Source of the DNA: DASXMT01 sp963781305 | Lineage (GTDB): Bacteria; Actinomycetota; Acidimicrobiia; Acidimicrobiales; RAAP-2 | Length of the DNA stretch: 64,000 nucleotides | Assembly (NCBI GenBank): GCA_963781305.1 | Contig: CAWAFL010000014.1 | Span: 62,001 to 126,000, forward strand | Direction: 5' to 3' | Shown here: in pieces, positions 8,596 through 17,670 of the stretch | Layout of the letters: the number at the start of each line of letters is the position of its first letter | Position numbering within the stretch: the first letter of the stretch is position 1 | The notes under the pieces: generated by a model | What the model was told of the DNA's origin: nothing | What the model saw: only the letters and a program-made list of their open reading frames with translations | Databases searched by the model: none | Translations under genes and position numbers: made by a program

Positions 8596-8602
8596 TGGCG
8601 CC

Positions 8603-10348
8603 ATGTCCGCCCGACCCGACCCACCCGCCGTGGGCCCGGATGTCGCCCCGCATAGGGGACTGCCCCTCGCCGGTATCCGCTTCTTGGAGGTCGGCGAGGA
8701 CTTCGCCTGCGCCTATGCGGGCCATCTGCTTGCGCTTCTCGGAGCCGAAGTAGTACGGGCGATGGGCCCCCCGAGGCCAGCGGAAGAGGCCCAGTCATGG
8801 GGTCTCGACCGGGGAAAGCTCCTGTTCAAGGGCGAAGTGTCTTCCCAAACGCTGGCCCGGCTACCGGTTGTCGCCGCCGTGGACTCGACCCGCTCTCTGC
8901 ACGACGCCAACTTTCCCGTCATCCACGCCGCTCCCAGTCCGACCCCGGCTCGGTCGTGGGCGTCTTCGGGGGCCATGGGCCTGACCGGCCGGGCTGGCGG
9001 TCCTCCGCTGCTGGCGCCGGGCGACGTGGCCACCTGCCTCGACGGCGCAGCCCTGGCCCTCCGTCTCCTGATCGCCGCCCGGGGTGGGCCTGGTCCCCAC
9101 AACGGGGCGGCCGGTCCTCTCGACGGGGCGGCCGGTCCTCTCGACGGGGCGGTCGGTCCGCTCGACGGGGCGGTCGGTCCGCTCGACGGGTCAGTGTTAC
9201 TCGGCGAGCGGGCGGCACACTTCGGCCATCACCGAAACGGCATCGTCTCCAACGGCGGATCCTGTCACCTCGTAGCCGGGGAGGACGGCTGGCTGGCGGT
9301 GAACCTGAGCCGGGACTCCGACCTCGAACTGCTGCCCGCCTGGCTGGAGGGGCGTGTCGGAAACGACCCCTGGGCCTCGGTCGTCTCGTTCGCCCAGCGC
9401 CAGTCGGTGTACGCCATTGCCGATCGCGCCCAGCTCATGGGCATCCCGGTCGCCGTGGTCGGCGGGCACGACCGGGCCAACAGCCAGGTCGACGAGCAGT
9501 ACGCCGCCAGGAGCCAGCAATGGCCGCCAGCACCCTGGCTGCACGACGGCACAGCGCCGCGTCCGCCCCCACCTCGGATCTGCAGCGATCTCGGCCTGCT
9601 CGGTCCGAGTCGGGCCCCCTCGCGAGCACGACCGCTGGTGGTGGATCTTTCCGCGCTCTGGGCTGGCCCTCTGGCGGCCTCGCTCCTCGTCGCCGCCGGC
9701 TGTCGGGTAGTCAAGGTCGAGGACCCGAGACGTCCCGACCCGGGCCGCCAGGGGCCACGACCGTTCTTCGACCTCCTTCAGGGAGGCAAGGAGAGTGTGA
9801 CGATGCCGGTCGCTGCCACGGGGTTCTTCCCCGCCCTGGTGGCCAGAGCCGACGTGGTCATCGAGGCGTCGAGGCCCCGGGCGCTCGAACATCTCGGCAT
9901 TTACCCCCAACCCCACCAGGCCTGGATCAGCATCACCGGTTACGGGCGCGTCGGTCCGTGGCGCAATCGGGTGGCGTTGGGCGACGACGCCGCCGCCAGT
10001 GCCGGGTGGGTGACCCGAGAGGACGAAGAGGGCCCACCCCTGTTCTGCGCCGACGCTGCGGCCGACCCCATCACCGGACTGCACGCCGCCGTGGCCGCCC
10101 TCGCCGCTGTGGTGGGCGGCACCGGTGGAACCACGGACATCGCCATGCGGGAGGTGGTTGGTCACGTGCTGTCCTACGACCGACCCGCACTACCGGGCGA
10201 CACCGGCCCGGTGGCACCGCCACGGACTAGGACGCCGGCTGAGGCAGCAGCGGAGATGGGTGCAGACACCGATGCCGTCCTGTCCGAGCTATCCGACGTG
10301 GCCCACCCGCCCAACGTGGCCGACCCGAGCGACCGGGCCAAGCGGTGA
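8603..10348 (+). CDS. Two-domain CaiB/BaiF-type CoA-transferase
   Basis: This 581-residue protein carries two degenerate copies of the family III CoA-transferase start motif: GIRFLEVGEDFACAYAGHLL near residue 22 and VVDLSALWAGPLAASLLVAAG near residue 350. Ordinary members have one copy in about 400 residues. The middle contains a four-fold GPLDG heptad repeat. The late CADAAADPITGLHAA segment resembles the Asp-containing active-site region. It overlaps the following amidohydrolase by GTGA, indicating an operon. With low similarity in the first half, one domain may be structural rather than catalytic. Confidence 0.78.
   Translation: MSARPDPPAVGPDVAPHRGLPLAGIRFLEVGEDFACAYAGHLLALLGAEVVRAMGPPRPAEEAQSWGLDRGKLLFKGEVSSQTLARLPVVAAVDSTRSLHDANFPVIHAAPSPTPARSWASSGAMGLTGRAGGPPLLAPGDVATCLDGAALALRLLIAARGGPGPHNGAAGPLDGAAGPLDGAVGPLDGAVGPLDGSVLLGERAAHFGHHRNGIVSNGGSCHLVAGEDGWLAVNLSRDSDLELLPAWLEGRVGNDPWASVVSFAQRQSVYAIADRAQLMGIPVAVVGGHDRANSQVDEQYAARSQQWPPAPWLHDGTAPRPPPPRICSDLGLLGPSRAPSRARPLVVDLSALWAGPLAASLLVAAGCRVVKVEDPRRPDPGRQGPRPFFDLLQGGKESVTMPVAATGFFPALVARADVVIEASRPRALEHLGIYPQPHQAWISITGYGRVGPWRNRVALGDDAAASAGWVTREDEEGPPLFCADAAADPITGLHAAVAALAAVVGGTGGTTDIAMREVVGHVLSYDRPALPGDTGPVAPPRTRTPAEAAAEMGADTDAVLSELSDVAHPPNVADPSDRAKR
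9104..9187 (+). repeat. Four in-frame 21-bp repeats inside the CoA-transferase
   Basis: Two perfect copies of GGGGCGGCCGGTCCTCTCGAC are followed by two perfect copies of a variant differing at two positions, each encoding (A/V)GPLDGA. They lie in the linker between the two halves. The two-by-two pattern suggests a duplication, then a point change, then a second duplication. Copy number could vary between strains without breaking the frame. Confidence 0.95.
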
Positions 10349-11829
10349 ACGCGTCGGACCAGCACGACCGCGAATCCGATGACGCGGCAGACCTCACGGT
10401 GGTCGACGTCGAAGTAGGAGGTCGCCCCGGGTGCACCGTCCACATCGAGCGCGGCCGGATCACCGCGGTGGACACCACGGCGTTTGCCACCGGCCCCCGG
10501 GGGACCGACGTGCTCGACGGAAGGGGTGGGGCGCTCCTCCCTGGCCTCCACGATCACCACATCCACCTGTTCAGCCTGGCCGCGCGCGACCGGTCGGTCC
10601 TGTGTGGACCTCCCTCGGTCCAGGACCGATCGGCGCTGGCCAAGACGCTGATAAAGACCCTGGCCACGGCTACGGGCGCTCTCGATCGGGATGGGCTGTC
10701 GTCCACGTGGCTCAGAGGGTACGGATACGACGAGTCGGTGGCCGGACCACTCACGGCCGACCTTTTGGACGACCTCTTAGGTGAGCACCGGGGGCGACCG
10801 GTGCGCATCCAGCACCGGAGTGGCCATCAGTGGGTGGTGAACCGGAGAGGGCTGGAAGCACTGGGGCTCACCGGGCCGACGCCGATGGCTGCTGGGGTAG
10901 AGATTGGGGCCGACAACCTGCCCACCGGGGTGCTGTACGGCGCGGACACTGCCGTCCGCCAGGGACGCGGCGGCGACCTGCCTTCACTGGCTGCGACCTC
11001 GGATCGGCTGTCCCGCTACGGGGTGACCGGCGTCACCGATGCCACTGCGTCGAACGGGCCTGAAGAGCTGGTGGCCATGGAGGCAGCCACGCGCCGTGGC
11101 CAGCTTCACCAGTCCGTGCTCATGCTCGGCGGAACACTTCCGGAACGCACCCGCGGCCCGGTCACCACCGGCGCGCTGAAGCTGGTGCTGGAGGACCACC
11201 GACTTCCCGCGCTCGACTCGCTCGTCGAGTCCATCCGGTCGGCGGGTCGCCGGGGGACGGCGTTGCACGTGGTGACCCGGGAGAGCCTGGTGCTGGCGGC
11301 TACAGCCCTGTCGATCGCTGGAGGCGGCCCGCACCGCATCGAGCACGCCAGTGTGGCGCCGCCTGAAGTCATCGACCTCCTCCGACCGCTTCCGGTCACG
11401 GTGGTCACCCAACCGGGGTTCATCGCCGAGCACGGAGACCGGTATCGCCGGGATGTCGACCGGGCCGATCAGGACTGGTTGTACCGGCTGCGGGCGTGGG
11501 ACGTGGCCGGCATCCCCCTAGCCGGAAGCACCGACGCCCCGTTCGGCCATCCGGATCCGTGGACGGCGATGTCCGCCGCCGTCTCGCGGCATACCGCCCT
11601 CGGCCACCACATCGGAGCCGACGAACAGCTGACCCCCGAGCGGGCCCTGGACCTGTTCCTAGGCCGTCCTGCCGACCCGGGCGGTCCGGTTCGCTCCGTG
11701 TTACCCGGCGGTCCGGCGGACCTCTGCCTGCTGGCGCTTCCCTGGAAGGAGGCCCGCATGGAGCTCTCCAGCCAGCTGGTGCGCGCCACCGTCCGGGACG
11801 GTCGGGTGTCGTACCTGGCCCGGGCGTGA
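10345..11829 (+). CDS. Amidohydrolase, YtcJ-like
   Basis: This 494-residue metal-dependent hydrolase starts at GTG 10345, overlapping the previous stop by GTGA. GALLPGLHDHHIH supplies the first HxH metal pair, HRSGHQWVVN a mid-barrel His, IEHAS a second-shell His and GSTDAPFG the metal-binding Asp. The family (amidohydrolase 3, YtcJ) includes exoenzyme-type N-acyl hydrolases and uncharacterised deacetylases. The gene sits between a CoA-transferase and an enoyl-CoA hydratase, suggesting it removes an amide or opens a ring in a CoA-linked catabolic route. Confidence 0.85.
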   Translation: MNASDQHDRESDDAADLTVVDVEVGGRPGCTVHIERGRITAVDTTAFATGPRGTDVLDGRGGALLPGLHDHHIHLFSLAARDRSVLCGPPSVQDRSALAKTLIKTLATATGALDRDGLSSTWLRGYGYDESVAGPLTADLLDDLLGEHRGRPVRIQHRSGHQWVVNRRGLEALGLTGPTPMAAGVEIGADNLPTGVLYGADTAVRQGRGGDLPSLAATSDRLSRYGVTGVTDATASNGPEELVAMEAATRRGQLHQSVLMLGGTLPERTRGPVTTGALKLVLEDHRLPALDSLVESIRSAGRRGTALHVVTRESLVLAATALSIAGGGPHRIEHASVAPPEVIDLLRPLPVTVVTQPGFIAEHGDRYRRDVDRADQDWLYRLRAWDVAGIPLAGSTDAPFGHPDPWTAMSAAVSRHTALGHHIGADEQLTPERALDLFLGRPADPGGPVRSVLPGGPADLCLLALPWKEARMELSSQLVRATVRDGRVSYLARA

Positions 11830-11841
11830 TCCCGCCGACGG

Positions 11842-11847
11842 TACGTT
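11842..11847 (+). promoter_or_regulatory. Leaderless -10 box for the enoyl-CoA hydratase
   Basis: TACGTT ends 6 nt before GTG 11854, between the amidohydrolase stop at 11829 and the next start. The GAGG next to the GTG is too close to act as a ribosome site. It suggests an internal promoter within the run. Confidence 0.45.
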
Positions 11848-11853
11848 GTCGAG

Positions 11854-12909
11854 GTGACCAGCTCCTCCGGTGGGCCCACGGGAATCCTCGTGGCCAGCGA
11901 CGCACTCGCACTCGTCGAAGGCGGCCTGGCGCCTGAGGCGGTCGGGTTCTGTGGCGATCGGCCGATGTTGGCTGTCGCCATCGACGACGACCCGATGCTG
12001 GAAACGCTCTCCCAGGTTGCTCGCTCGCTTCCGTGCCTGACCGTCGGCGTGGCCCGTGCCGGCGTTGACCTCTCGTCACCGCCCGACTTCGACATCCTGC
12101 TGGCCAACGAGGAATCCCCGCCGCCACCGTGGGTGGGTCGTCTCGATCTCGACACGGTGCTCGCCCGCCTGACCGCCGCGGTCGAGGAAGGCCCCGCAGC
12201 GGCGATCGCCCTGGCACAGCTCCTCCGCTTCAGTGTCGGCATCTCGGTGACCGACGCACTGACATCGGAGTCGTTCGTCTACTCGATGCTTCAGTCGGGA
12301 CCCCTCCATCGTCAGTGGATCGACCGGCGCGGTCCGATCGCCCACCGCGAGCAGCCCGACCCTGCCGTCCTTGCTCACCGCGAGGGCCCGGGGCTGGAGC
12401 TGGTCCTCAACCGACCGCAGGTCCGGAACGCCTACGACGCCGCCATGCGCGATGAGTTGGTGGCCATGTTCCAACTGGCCCTCGCCGATCCGACCATCAC
12501 CTCGATCTCGCTCACCGGTGCCGGGCCGGCCTTCTGCAGCGGCGGTGACCTGTCGGAGTTCGGGTCGGTGCCCGACCCCGTCGCGGCCCACATGATCCGC
12601 ACCACTCGGAGCGTCGGCCCCTGGCTGGCTCGGTGTGCCGCCAAGACAACGGTCATCGTGCACGGCGCGTGCGTCGGCGCGGGCACCGAACTCCCCGCCT
12701 TCGCCGCCCAGGTGGTGGCCAGGCCCGACGCCACCTTTCAGTTGCCCGAGGTCCGCATGGGTTTGATCCCCGGCGCGGGCGGTACGGTCAGCCTCCCCCG
12801 TCGCATCGGACGGCAGCGGACTGCCTTCCTGGCCATCACCGGCTCGACGATCGACTCGAGGACGGCGCTGGCCTGGCACTTGGTCGATCGGGTCGAACCC
12901 GCGCCGTAG
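11854..12909 (+). CDS. Enoyl-CoA hydratase/isomerase with N-terminal extension
   Basis: This 351-residue protein carries a crotonase domain in roughly the last 180 residues: NRPQVRNAYD, oxyanion segment GAGPAFCSGGDL, GACVGAGTEL with the first catalytic Glu, and LPEVRMGLIPGAGGT with the second. Both acid/base Glu are present, so hydratase or isomerase activity is plausible. The first 165 residues are an Ala/Leu-rich extension with a weak crotonase-like pattern that may be a decayed second domain. It ends 71 bp before icmF and has no close similarity to the crotonase at 17671. Confidence 0.82.
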   Translation: MTSSSGGPTGILVASDALALVEGGLAPEAVGFCGDRPMLAVAIDDDPMLETLSQVARSLPCLTVGVARAGVDLSSPPDFDILLANEESPPPPWVGRLDLDTVLARLTAAVEEGPAAAIALAQLLRFSVGISVTDALTSESFVYSMLQSGPLHRQWIDRRGPIAHREQPDPAVLAHREGPGLELVLNRPQVRNAYDAAMRDELVAMFQLALADPTITSISLTGAGPAFCSGGDLSEFGSVPDPVAAHMIRTTRSVGPWLARCAAKTTVIVHGACVGAGTELPAFAAQVVARPDATFQLPEVRMGLIPGAGGTVSLPRRIGRQRTAFLAITGSTIDSRTALAWHLVDRVEPAP

Positions 12910-12952
12910 CGCTCGTCAAGGAGTCGACGGCCTGGTGGGGGCCGTGGACATT

Positions 12953-12970
12953 TAGTAGGACGTACAACTA
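12953..12970. promoter_or_regulatory. 18-bp dyad operator upstream of icmF
   Basis: TAGTAGGACGTACAACTA is an imperfect palindrome centred on ACGT, with 14 of 18 bases symmetric. It ends 10 bp before the icmF start and runs into the region before GGAGGG. An overlapping short dyad ACAA-CTA-TTGT lies at 12964-12974. The form resembles TetR-family operators controlling acyl-CoA genes in actinobacteria. No TetR gene lies adjacent. Confidence 0.5.
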
Positions 12971-12980
12971 TTGTGGAGGG

Positions 12981-15900
12981 ATGACCTCCCCCATTTCGGC
13001 CCGTCACCAACGCGGCGGCGCCGATGAGAGCCCGAAGAGCCCGAAGAGCCCGAAGAGCCCGAACGCCCCGCTCTACCGTCCTGTCCACCCGGTCCGTTTC
13101 GTCACCGCGGCCAGCCTCTTCGACGGCCACGACGCGGCCATCAACATCATGCGCCGGCTGCTCCAGGCCCAGGGGGCCGAGGTCATCCATCTCGGCCACA
13201 ACCGTTCGGTCGACGAGGTGGTGGCGGCGGCCATCGCCGAGGACGTCCAGGGCGTGGCCATCAGCTCCTACCAGGGCGGTCACGTCGAGTACTTCAAATA
13301 CCTGGTCGATCGGCTGCGGGCCGAGGGACGAGGTGACATCCACATCTACGGCGGCGGTGGTGGTGTGATCGTGCCCTCCGAGATCGCCGAGCTGGAGGCG
13401 TACGGGGTCCGCCGGATCTTTGCTCCCGCCGACGGTCAGCGCCTGGGGCTGGAGCGGATGATCAATGTCCTCATCGAGGAATGCGACCGCGATCTGGCCA
13501 CCGAGCCGCCGCCCTCATTGGAGCTGCTCTTCGGCGGGCACACCGGCGCCCTGGCCCGAGTCATCACCGGCATCGAAGCAGGCTCGATCGACGCCCGGAC
13601 GCTCGAGGAGATCGGAGCGGCCGCCCAACGGAGGCACGCACCGGTGCTGGGCGTCACCGGGACGGGCGGGTCGGGAAAGTCGTCGCTGACCGACGAGATC
13701 ATTCTCCGGTTCCGGCAGGACCAAGAGGACAAGCTCCGCATCGCCGTGCTGGCCGTCGACCCCACCCGGCGCCGAGGGGGCGGGGCCCTTCTCGGAGACC
13801 GCATCCGCATGAACGCCATCGACTCGCCCCAGGTGTACTTCCGGTCGATGGCCACCCGGGGGTCGCTGTCTGAGATCCCACCGCCATTGCCGCTGGTGGT
13901 GGCGGCCTGTCAGGCCGCCGGCTTCGACCTGGTCATCGTCGAGACGCCCGGCATCGGTCAGGGCGACGCCGCCATCGTGGACGTCGCCGACCTCTCGCTC
14001 TACGTGATGACGCCGGAGTACGGCGCCGCCTCCCAACTGGAGAAGATCGACATGCTCGATCTCGCCGATGTCGTCGCCATCAACAAGTTCGACCGTCGCG
14101 GGGCGGACGACGCCCTCCGGCAGGTCCGGCGGCAGTGGGCCCGCGACCACGGCCCAGGGACCGACGACACCGAGCCCGTGTTCGGCACCATCGCCTCTCG
14201 CTTCAACGATGACGGAGTCACCGCTCTCTTCCAGCACCTCCGGGACCGGCTGACCGACACGGGACTGGTAACGGCGGCCAGCGTGCTGACGCCGGTCGAC
14301 GGCCGGGCTTCGACCAAGGCGTCGGTCATCATCCCGGCCCCGAGGCGGCGCTACCTGGCCGAGATCGTCGAGACCGTGCACGGCTATCACACGACCACGG
14401 CCCAGCTGGCCACCGAGGCGCGCCAGGCCCAACAAATCGACTCGGTACTGGCCATGGCCGGCGACCAGGGGGCGGCCGTCGGTGACCTGGGCACGCTGGC
14501 CGAGCGGACGGAAGCGTCCCGCGTCCCCGAGGGCCGACGGCTCCTCGAGGAGTGGGAGGAGGTGCGAGCCGCCCTGACGCCCGTCGATCCTGACGAGGGC
14601 TCGTCGGACCCGGGTACCGGTCAACCGGTGCTGTCGCGGACGTCGCTCTCGGGCACCCGCATCCCCCGTGTGGCTCTGCCCCGGGTCACCGAGCACGGCG
14701 AACTGGTGCACTGGCTCCGATCGGAGCACCTGCCCGGTCACTTTCCCTTCACCGCCGGCGTGTTCCCCTTCAAACGGGAAGGCGAGGACCCGGCCCGCAT
14801 GTTCGCCGGCGAGGGCGACCCGTTCCGCACCAACCGACGGTTCCACCTCCTCGCTGCAGGCCTCCCGGCCACCCGGCTGTCGACGGCATTCGACTCGGTC
14901 ACCCTCTACGGGTTCGACCCCGCCGAGCGCCCCGATATCTACGGGAAGATCGGCACGTCCGGCGTGTCCATCGCCACCGTGGACGACATGAAGGTGCTCT
15001 TCGACGGGTTCGACCTGTGTGATCCCACCACCTCGGTGTCGATGACCATCAATGGTCCCGCCCCCACCATCTTGGCCATGTTCCTCTGCACCGCCGTCGA
15101 CCAACAGCTCGAGGCGTTCGAGTCGAAGCACGGTCGCCCGGCTGATGACGAGGAGCAGTGTGCCATCGGCGCAGAAGTGCTCCGCACCGTGCGCGGCACG
15201 GTCCAAGCCGACATCTTGAAAGAGGACCAGGGTCAGAACACGTGCATCTTCTCCACCGAGTTCTCCCTCGGGGTGATGGCCGACATGCAGGAATGGTTCA
15301 TCGAGCACGAGATGCGGAATTTCTACTCAGTGTCCATTTCCGGCTACCACATCGCCGAAGCAGGGGCGAACCCCGTCACCCAACTGGCCTTCACCTTGTC
15401 AAACGCGTTCACCTACGTCGAGGCCTATCTGGCTCGAGGCATGAACGTCGACGACTTCGCCCCGAACCTCTCCTTTTTCTTCTCCAACGGGATGGACCCC
15501 GAGTACACGGTGATCGGACGCGTGGCCCGCCGCATCTGGGCTATCGCCATGCGAGAACGGTACGGGGCCAACGAGCGATCGCAGCGACTCAAGTACCACG
15601 TCCAGACGTCGGGACGATCGCTCCACGCTCAGGAGATGGCATTCAACGACATCCGCACCACGCTGCAGGCTCTCTGCGCCATCTACGACAATGCCAACAG
15701 CCTGCACACCAATGCCTATGACGAGGCGGTGACCACACCGACCGGGGAGTCGGTCCGGCGGGCGCTGGCCATTCAGCTCATCATCAACAAGGAGTGGGGC
15801 CTGGCCGCCAACGAGAATCCGCTGCAGGGGAGCTTCATCGTAGAAGAGCTCACCGAACTGCTCGAAGAGGCCGTCCTGGCCGAGATGGACCGGATCAGCG

Positions 15901-16292
15901 AGCGCGGTGGCGTTCTCGGGGCCATGGAGACCGGCTACCAACGAGGCCGGATACAAGACGATTCGATGTTCTACGAGCACCGCAAACACGATGGCACCCT
16001 GCCCCTGGTCGGCGTCAACACGTTCATCGACCCCGACGCCAAACCGTCCACCGAGCCTGTTGAGCTGGCCCGGTCCACCGAAGAGGAAAAGCAGCTTCAG
16101 ATCACCCGCCTGCGCCAGTTCCAGCAGCAACACGCCGGTGATCGGGATGCCGCCCTTGACGCCCTCCGCCAAGTGGCGTTGGACGGAGGCAACGTGTTCG
16201 GCGAGCTGATGTCCACCGTTCGCCACGCCACGCTGGGAGAGATCACCCATGCCCTGTTCGAAGTCGGTGGCTCGTACCGGCGGAACGTGTGA
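12981..16292 (+). CDS. icmF: Fused isobutyryl-CoA mutase IcmF
   Basis: This 1103-residue adenosylcobalamin enzyme is a three-part fusion. The B12-binding domain (about 36-170) has LFDGHDAAINIM with the axial ligand His50. The MeaB-like GTPase (about 215-420) has P-loop GVTGTGGSGKSS. The mutase barrel (about 585 onward) follows. It interconverts isobutyryl-CoA and n-butyryl-CoA. Phe608 in RMFAGEG and Gln752 in EDQGQNT sit where methylmalonyl-CoA mutase has Tyr and Arg, and their 144-residue spacing equals Phe598/Gln742 of the Cupriavidus enzyme, supporting isobutyryl specificity. ATG 12981 follows GGAGGG. A 9-bp repeat (13029-13064) encodes four SPK/SPN triplets in the leader. Confidence 0.96.
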   Translation: MTSPISARHQRGGADESPKSPKSPKSPNAPLYRPVHPVRFVTAASLFDGHDAAINIMRRLLQAQGAEVIHLGHNRSVDEVVAAAIAEDVQGVAISSYQGGHVEYFKYLVDRLRAEGRGDIHIYGGGGGVIVPSEIAELEAYGVRRIFAPADGQRLGLERMINVLIEECDRDLATEPPPSLELLFGGHTGALARVITGIEAGSIDARTLEEIGAAAQRRHAPVLGVTGTGGSGKSSLTDEIILRFRQDQEDKLRIAVLAVDPTRRRGGGALLGDRIRMNAIDSPQVYFRSMATRGSLSEIPPPLPLVVAACQAAGFDLVIVETPGIGQGDAAIVDVADLSLYVMTPEYGAASQLEKIDMLDLADVVAINKFDRRGADDALRQVRRQWARDHGPGTDDTEPVFGTIASRFNDDGVTALFQHLRDRLTDTGLVTAASVLTPVDGRASTKASVIIPAPRRRYLAEIVETVHGYHTTTAQLATEARQAQQIDSVLAMAGDQGAAVGDLGTLAERTEASRVPEGRRLLEEWEEVRAALTPVDPDEGSSDPGTGQPVLSRTSLSGTRIPRVALPRVTEHGELVHWLRSEHLPGHFPFTAGVFPFKREGEDPARMFAGEGDPFRTNRRFHLLAAGLPATRLSTAFDSVTLYGFDPAERPDIYGKIGTSGVSIATVDDMKVLFDGFDLCDPTTSVSMTINGPAPTILAMFLCTAVDQQLEAFESKHGRPADDEEQCAIGAEVLRTVRGTVQADILKEDQGQNTCIFSTEFSLGVMADMQEWFIEHEMRNFYSVSISGYHIAEAGANPVTQLAFTLSNAFTYVEAYLARGMNVDDFAPNLSFFFSNGMDPEYTVIGRVARRIWAIAMRERYGANERSQRLKYHVQTSGRSLHAQEMAFNDIRTTLQALCAIYDNANSLHTNAYDEAVTTPTGESVRRALAIQLIINKEWGLAANENPLQGSFIVEELTELLEEAVLAEMDRISERGGVLGAMETGYQRGRIQDDSMFYEHRKHDGTLPLVGVNTFIDPDAKPSTEPVELARSTEEEKQLQITRLRQFQQQHAGDRDAALDALRQVALDGGNVFGELMSTVRHATLGEITHALFEVGGSYRRNV

Positions 16293-16391
16293 TCCGACTG
16301 GTCTGATCCGATCGATCTGATCCCGAGGGATCCGACGACCCGGCGCCGAGGGCACCTTCAGGGCGTGAACGTGAAGTAGTCAGGGCGTGAA
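16290..16391. repeat. Two short duplications between icmF and the MarR gene
   Basis: Starting at the icmF stop, three 14-bp units (TGATCCGACTGGTC, TGATCCGATCGATC, TGATCCCGAGGGAT; 16290-16331) place TGA in all three frames. Next to it TCAGGGCGTGAA occurs at 16358-16369 and at 16380-16391, the second copy containing the MarR stop and last codons. Both gene ends of this convergent pair are therefore duplicated. Confidence 0.85.
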
Positions 16392-16931
16392 GTCTCCGAT
16401 GTTCACTCGGATCTTGCGGATGATCCGGAACAGCTCCCGGAGATCGCGGTCGTCGAGCATCCCGAGGCCGAGAGCGACCTCGTTGACGGCGCGGGTGGCT
16501 CGTTTGGCCAGCGCCCGGCCCTCTGCTGTCACTTCGGCCAAGGTGGTCCGACCATCGGTGGGATGGGGCACCCGTCGCACCAGCCCCTGGGCTTCGAGCC
16601 GGTCGATGATGTTCGTGACGCTGGTCGGGTGGATCATCAGCCGTTCGCCCATCTTGCCCAGCGGCAAGGAGCCGCGGCGGCTGAACGACAGAAGTACCAG
16701 ACCTTCGTAGCGGGCAAAGGTAAGCCCGAAGGGCCGCAATACCCCGTCGACCGCGGCGAGGACCACCTGTTGAGCCCGCATAATGGACGTTGCCGCGGCC
16801 ATGGCCTCGCTGGCTTCGGCGTCCCATCGCTTGGCCCACTGGGACCGGGCCTCATCAATGGGATCGAAGTTAAGGGGACGAGGGCTCACGAGGGAAGGGT
16901 ACCTGGGGCTCGAACCGTCGAGCCTGGTCAT
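16380..16931 (-). CDS. MarR-family transcriptional regulator
   Basis: This 183-residue winged-helix regulator has LTFARYEGLVLLSF (helix 2), the recognition region LMIHPTSVTNIIDRLEAQGLVRR and wing PTDGRTTLAEVT, the canonical MarR pattern. It senses small aromatic or acyl ligands in known members. Its start at 16931 overlaps the HAD gene stop (TGATG), so it is translationally coupled to that gene. It converges on icmF and might regulate icmF or the enoyl-CoA hydratase/HAD genes beside it. Confidence 0.9.
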   Translation of the reverse strand: MTRLDGSSPRYPSLVSPRPLNFDPIDEARSQWAKRWDAEASEAMAAATSIMRAQQVVLAAVDGVLRPFGLTFARYEGLVLLSFSRRGSLPLGKMGERLMIHPTSVTNIIDRLEAQGLVRRVPHPTDGRTTLAEVTAEGRALAKRATRAVNEVALGLGMLDDRDLRELFRIIRKIRVNIGDFTP

Positions 16932-17563
16932 CAGCCCAGCGGCATGCCCAGGATGGAGGAGAGCTCCTCGAGGGCCTGGTCGGCAGAGATGACCTTGATC
17001 GTGCGCATGCCCATGGCCCGGGCCGGCTTGAGATTGATGCCCAGGTCGTCCAAATAGACGACTTCATCAGGTGCCACCGACAACGCCTCGCACGCCATTT
17101 CGTAGAAGCGAGGGTCGGGCTTGCGCACACCCACCTTGGACGACTCGAGCACCACATCGAACAATGCGAGGACCTCGGCGATGTCCGGGCGGGCCGTTTC
17201 GGGATCAGCTGCTTGGTCCACGACGAAGTTGTTGGTCAGACACGCCGTCTTGTACCGCTTCGAGCAGCGGCGCACCGCCTCGACCATGGCCGGGCGAACC
17301 TCACCGCGGAGCCCGGCCATCACGGCGCGGGCGTCCACCTTGTACCCGGCCGCCCGGGCTTCAGCTTCGAAGAGGTCGCAGAACTGGGACATGTCGACGT
17401 CGCCCCGTTCGAACTGGGCCCACGCGTTGTCATGGGGATTGGTCGAGTTGATGGTCCGGATGGTGCCCACGGGGAGCCCTTGTGCCTGCTCGTACTTCTG
17501 GAAGGCATCGAAGGGGCTGTCGGTGATGACCCCTCCAAAGTCGAACATGACGGATCGGATCAC
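16931..17563 (-). CDS. HAD-superfamily hydrolase
   Basis: This is a 210-residue HAD-IA hydrolase. Motif I is FDFGGVITD with nucleophile Asp8, and the usual second Asp is replaced by Gly, as in dehalogenase and epoxide-hydrolase-N-domain-like members. Motif II is CLTNN, motif III KVGVRKPDPRFYE and motif IV YLDDLGINLKPA. GTG 17563 is preceded by AAAGGA. It is coupled to the MarR gene. Substrate is unknown; phosphatase or acyl-phosphatase roles are possible. Confidence 0.85.
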   Translation of the reverse strand: MIRSVMFDFGGVITDSPFDAFQKYEQAQGLPVGTIRTINSTNPHDNAWAQFERGDVDMSQFCDLFEAEARAAGYKVDARAVMAGLRGEVRPAMVEAVRRCSKRYKTACLTNNFVVDQAADPETARPDIAEVLALFDVVLESSKVGVRKPDPRFYEMACEALSVAPDEVVYLDDLGINLKPARAMGMRTIKVISADQALEELSSILGMPLG

Positions 17564-17670
17564 AGCCGCCGTCCTTTCATCTCGTCAACAACATGGCCGG
17601 TAGTCAAGGAGGTGCCGGCGGCGAGGGTTAGGCAAGTGCCGGTGGTCACGGTGGTAACGGAGGTCATCGG

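Noticed and set aside
13515..15308. 597-codon open frame antisense to icmF
   Set aside because: It is a GC-rich shadow of a fully supported gene. It has no family motif, no ribosome site and codon use typical of an antisense frame.
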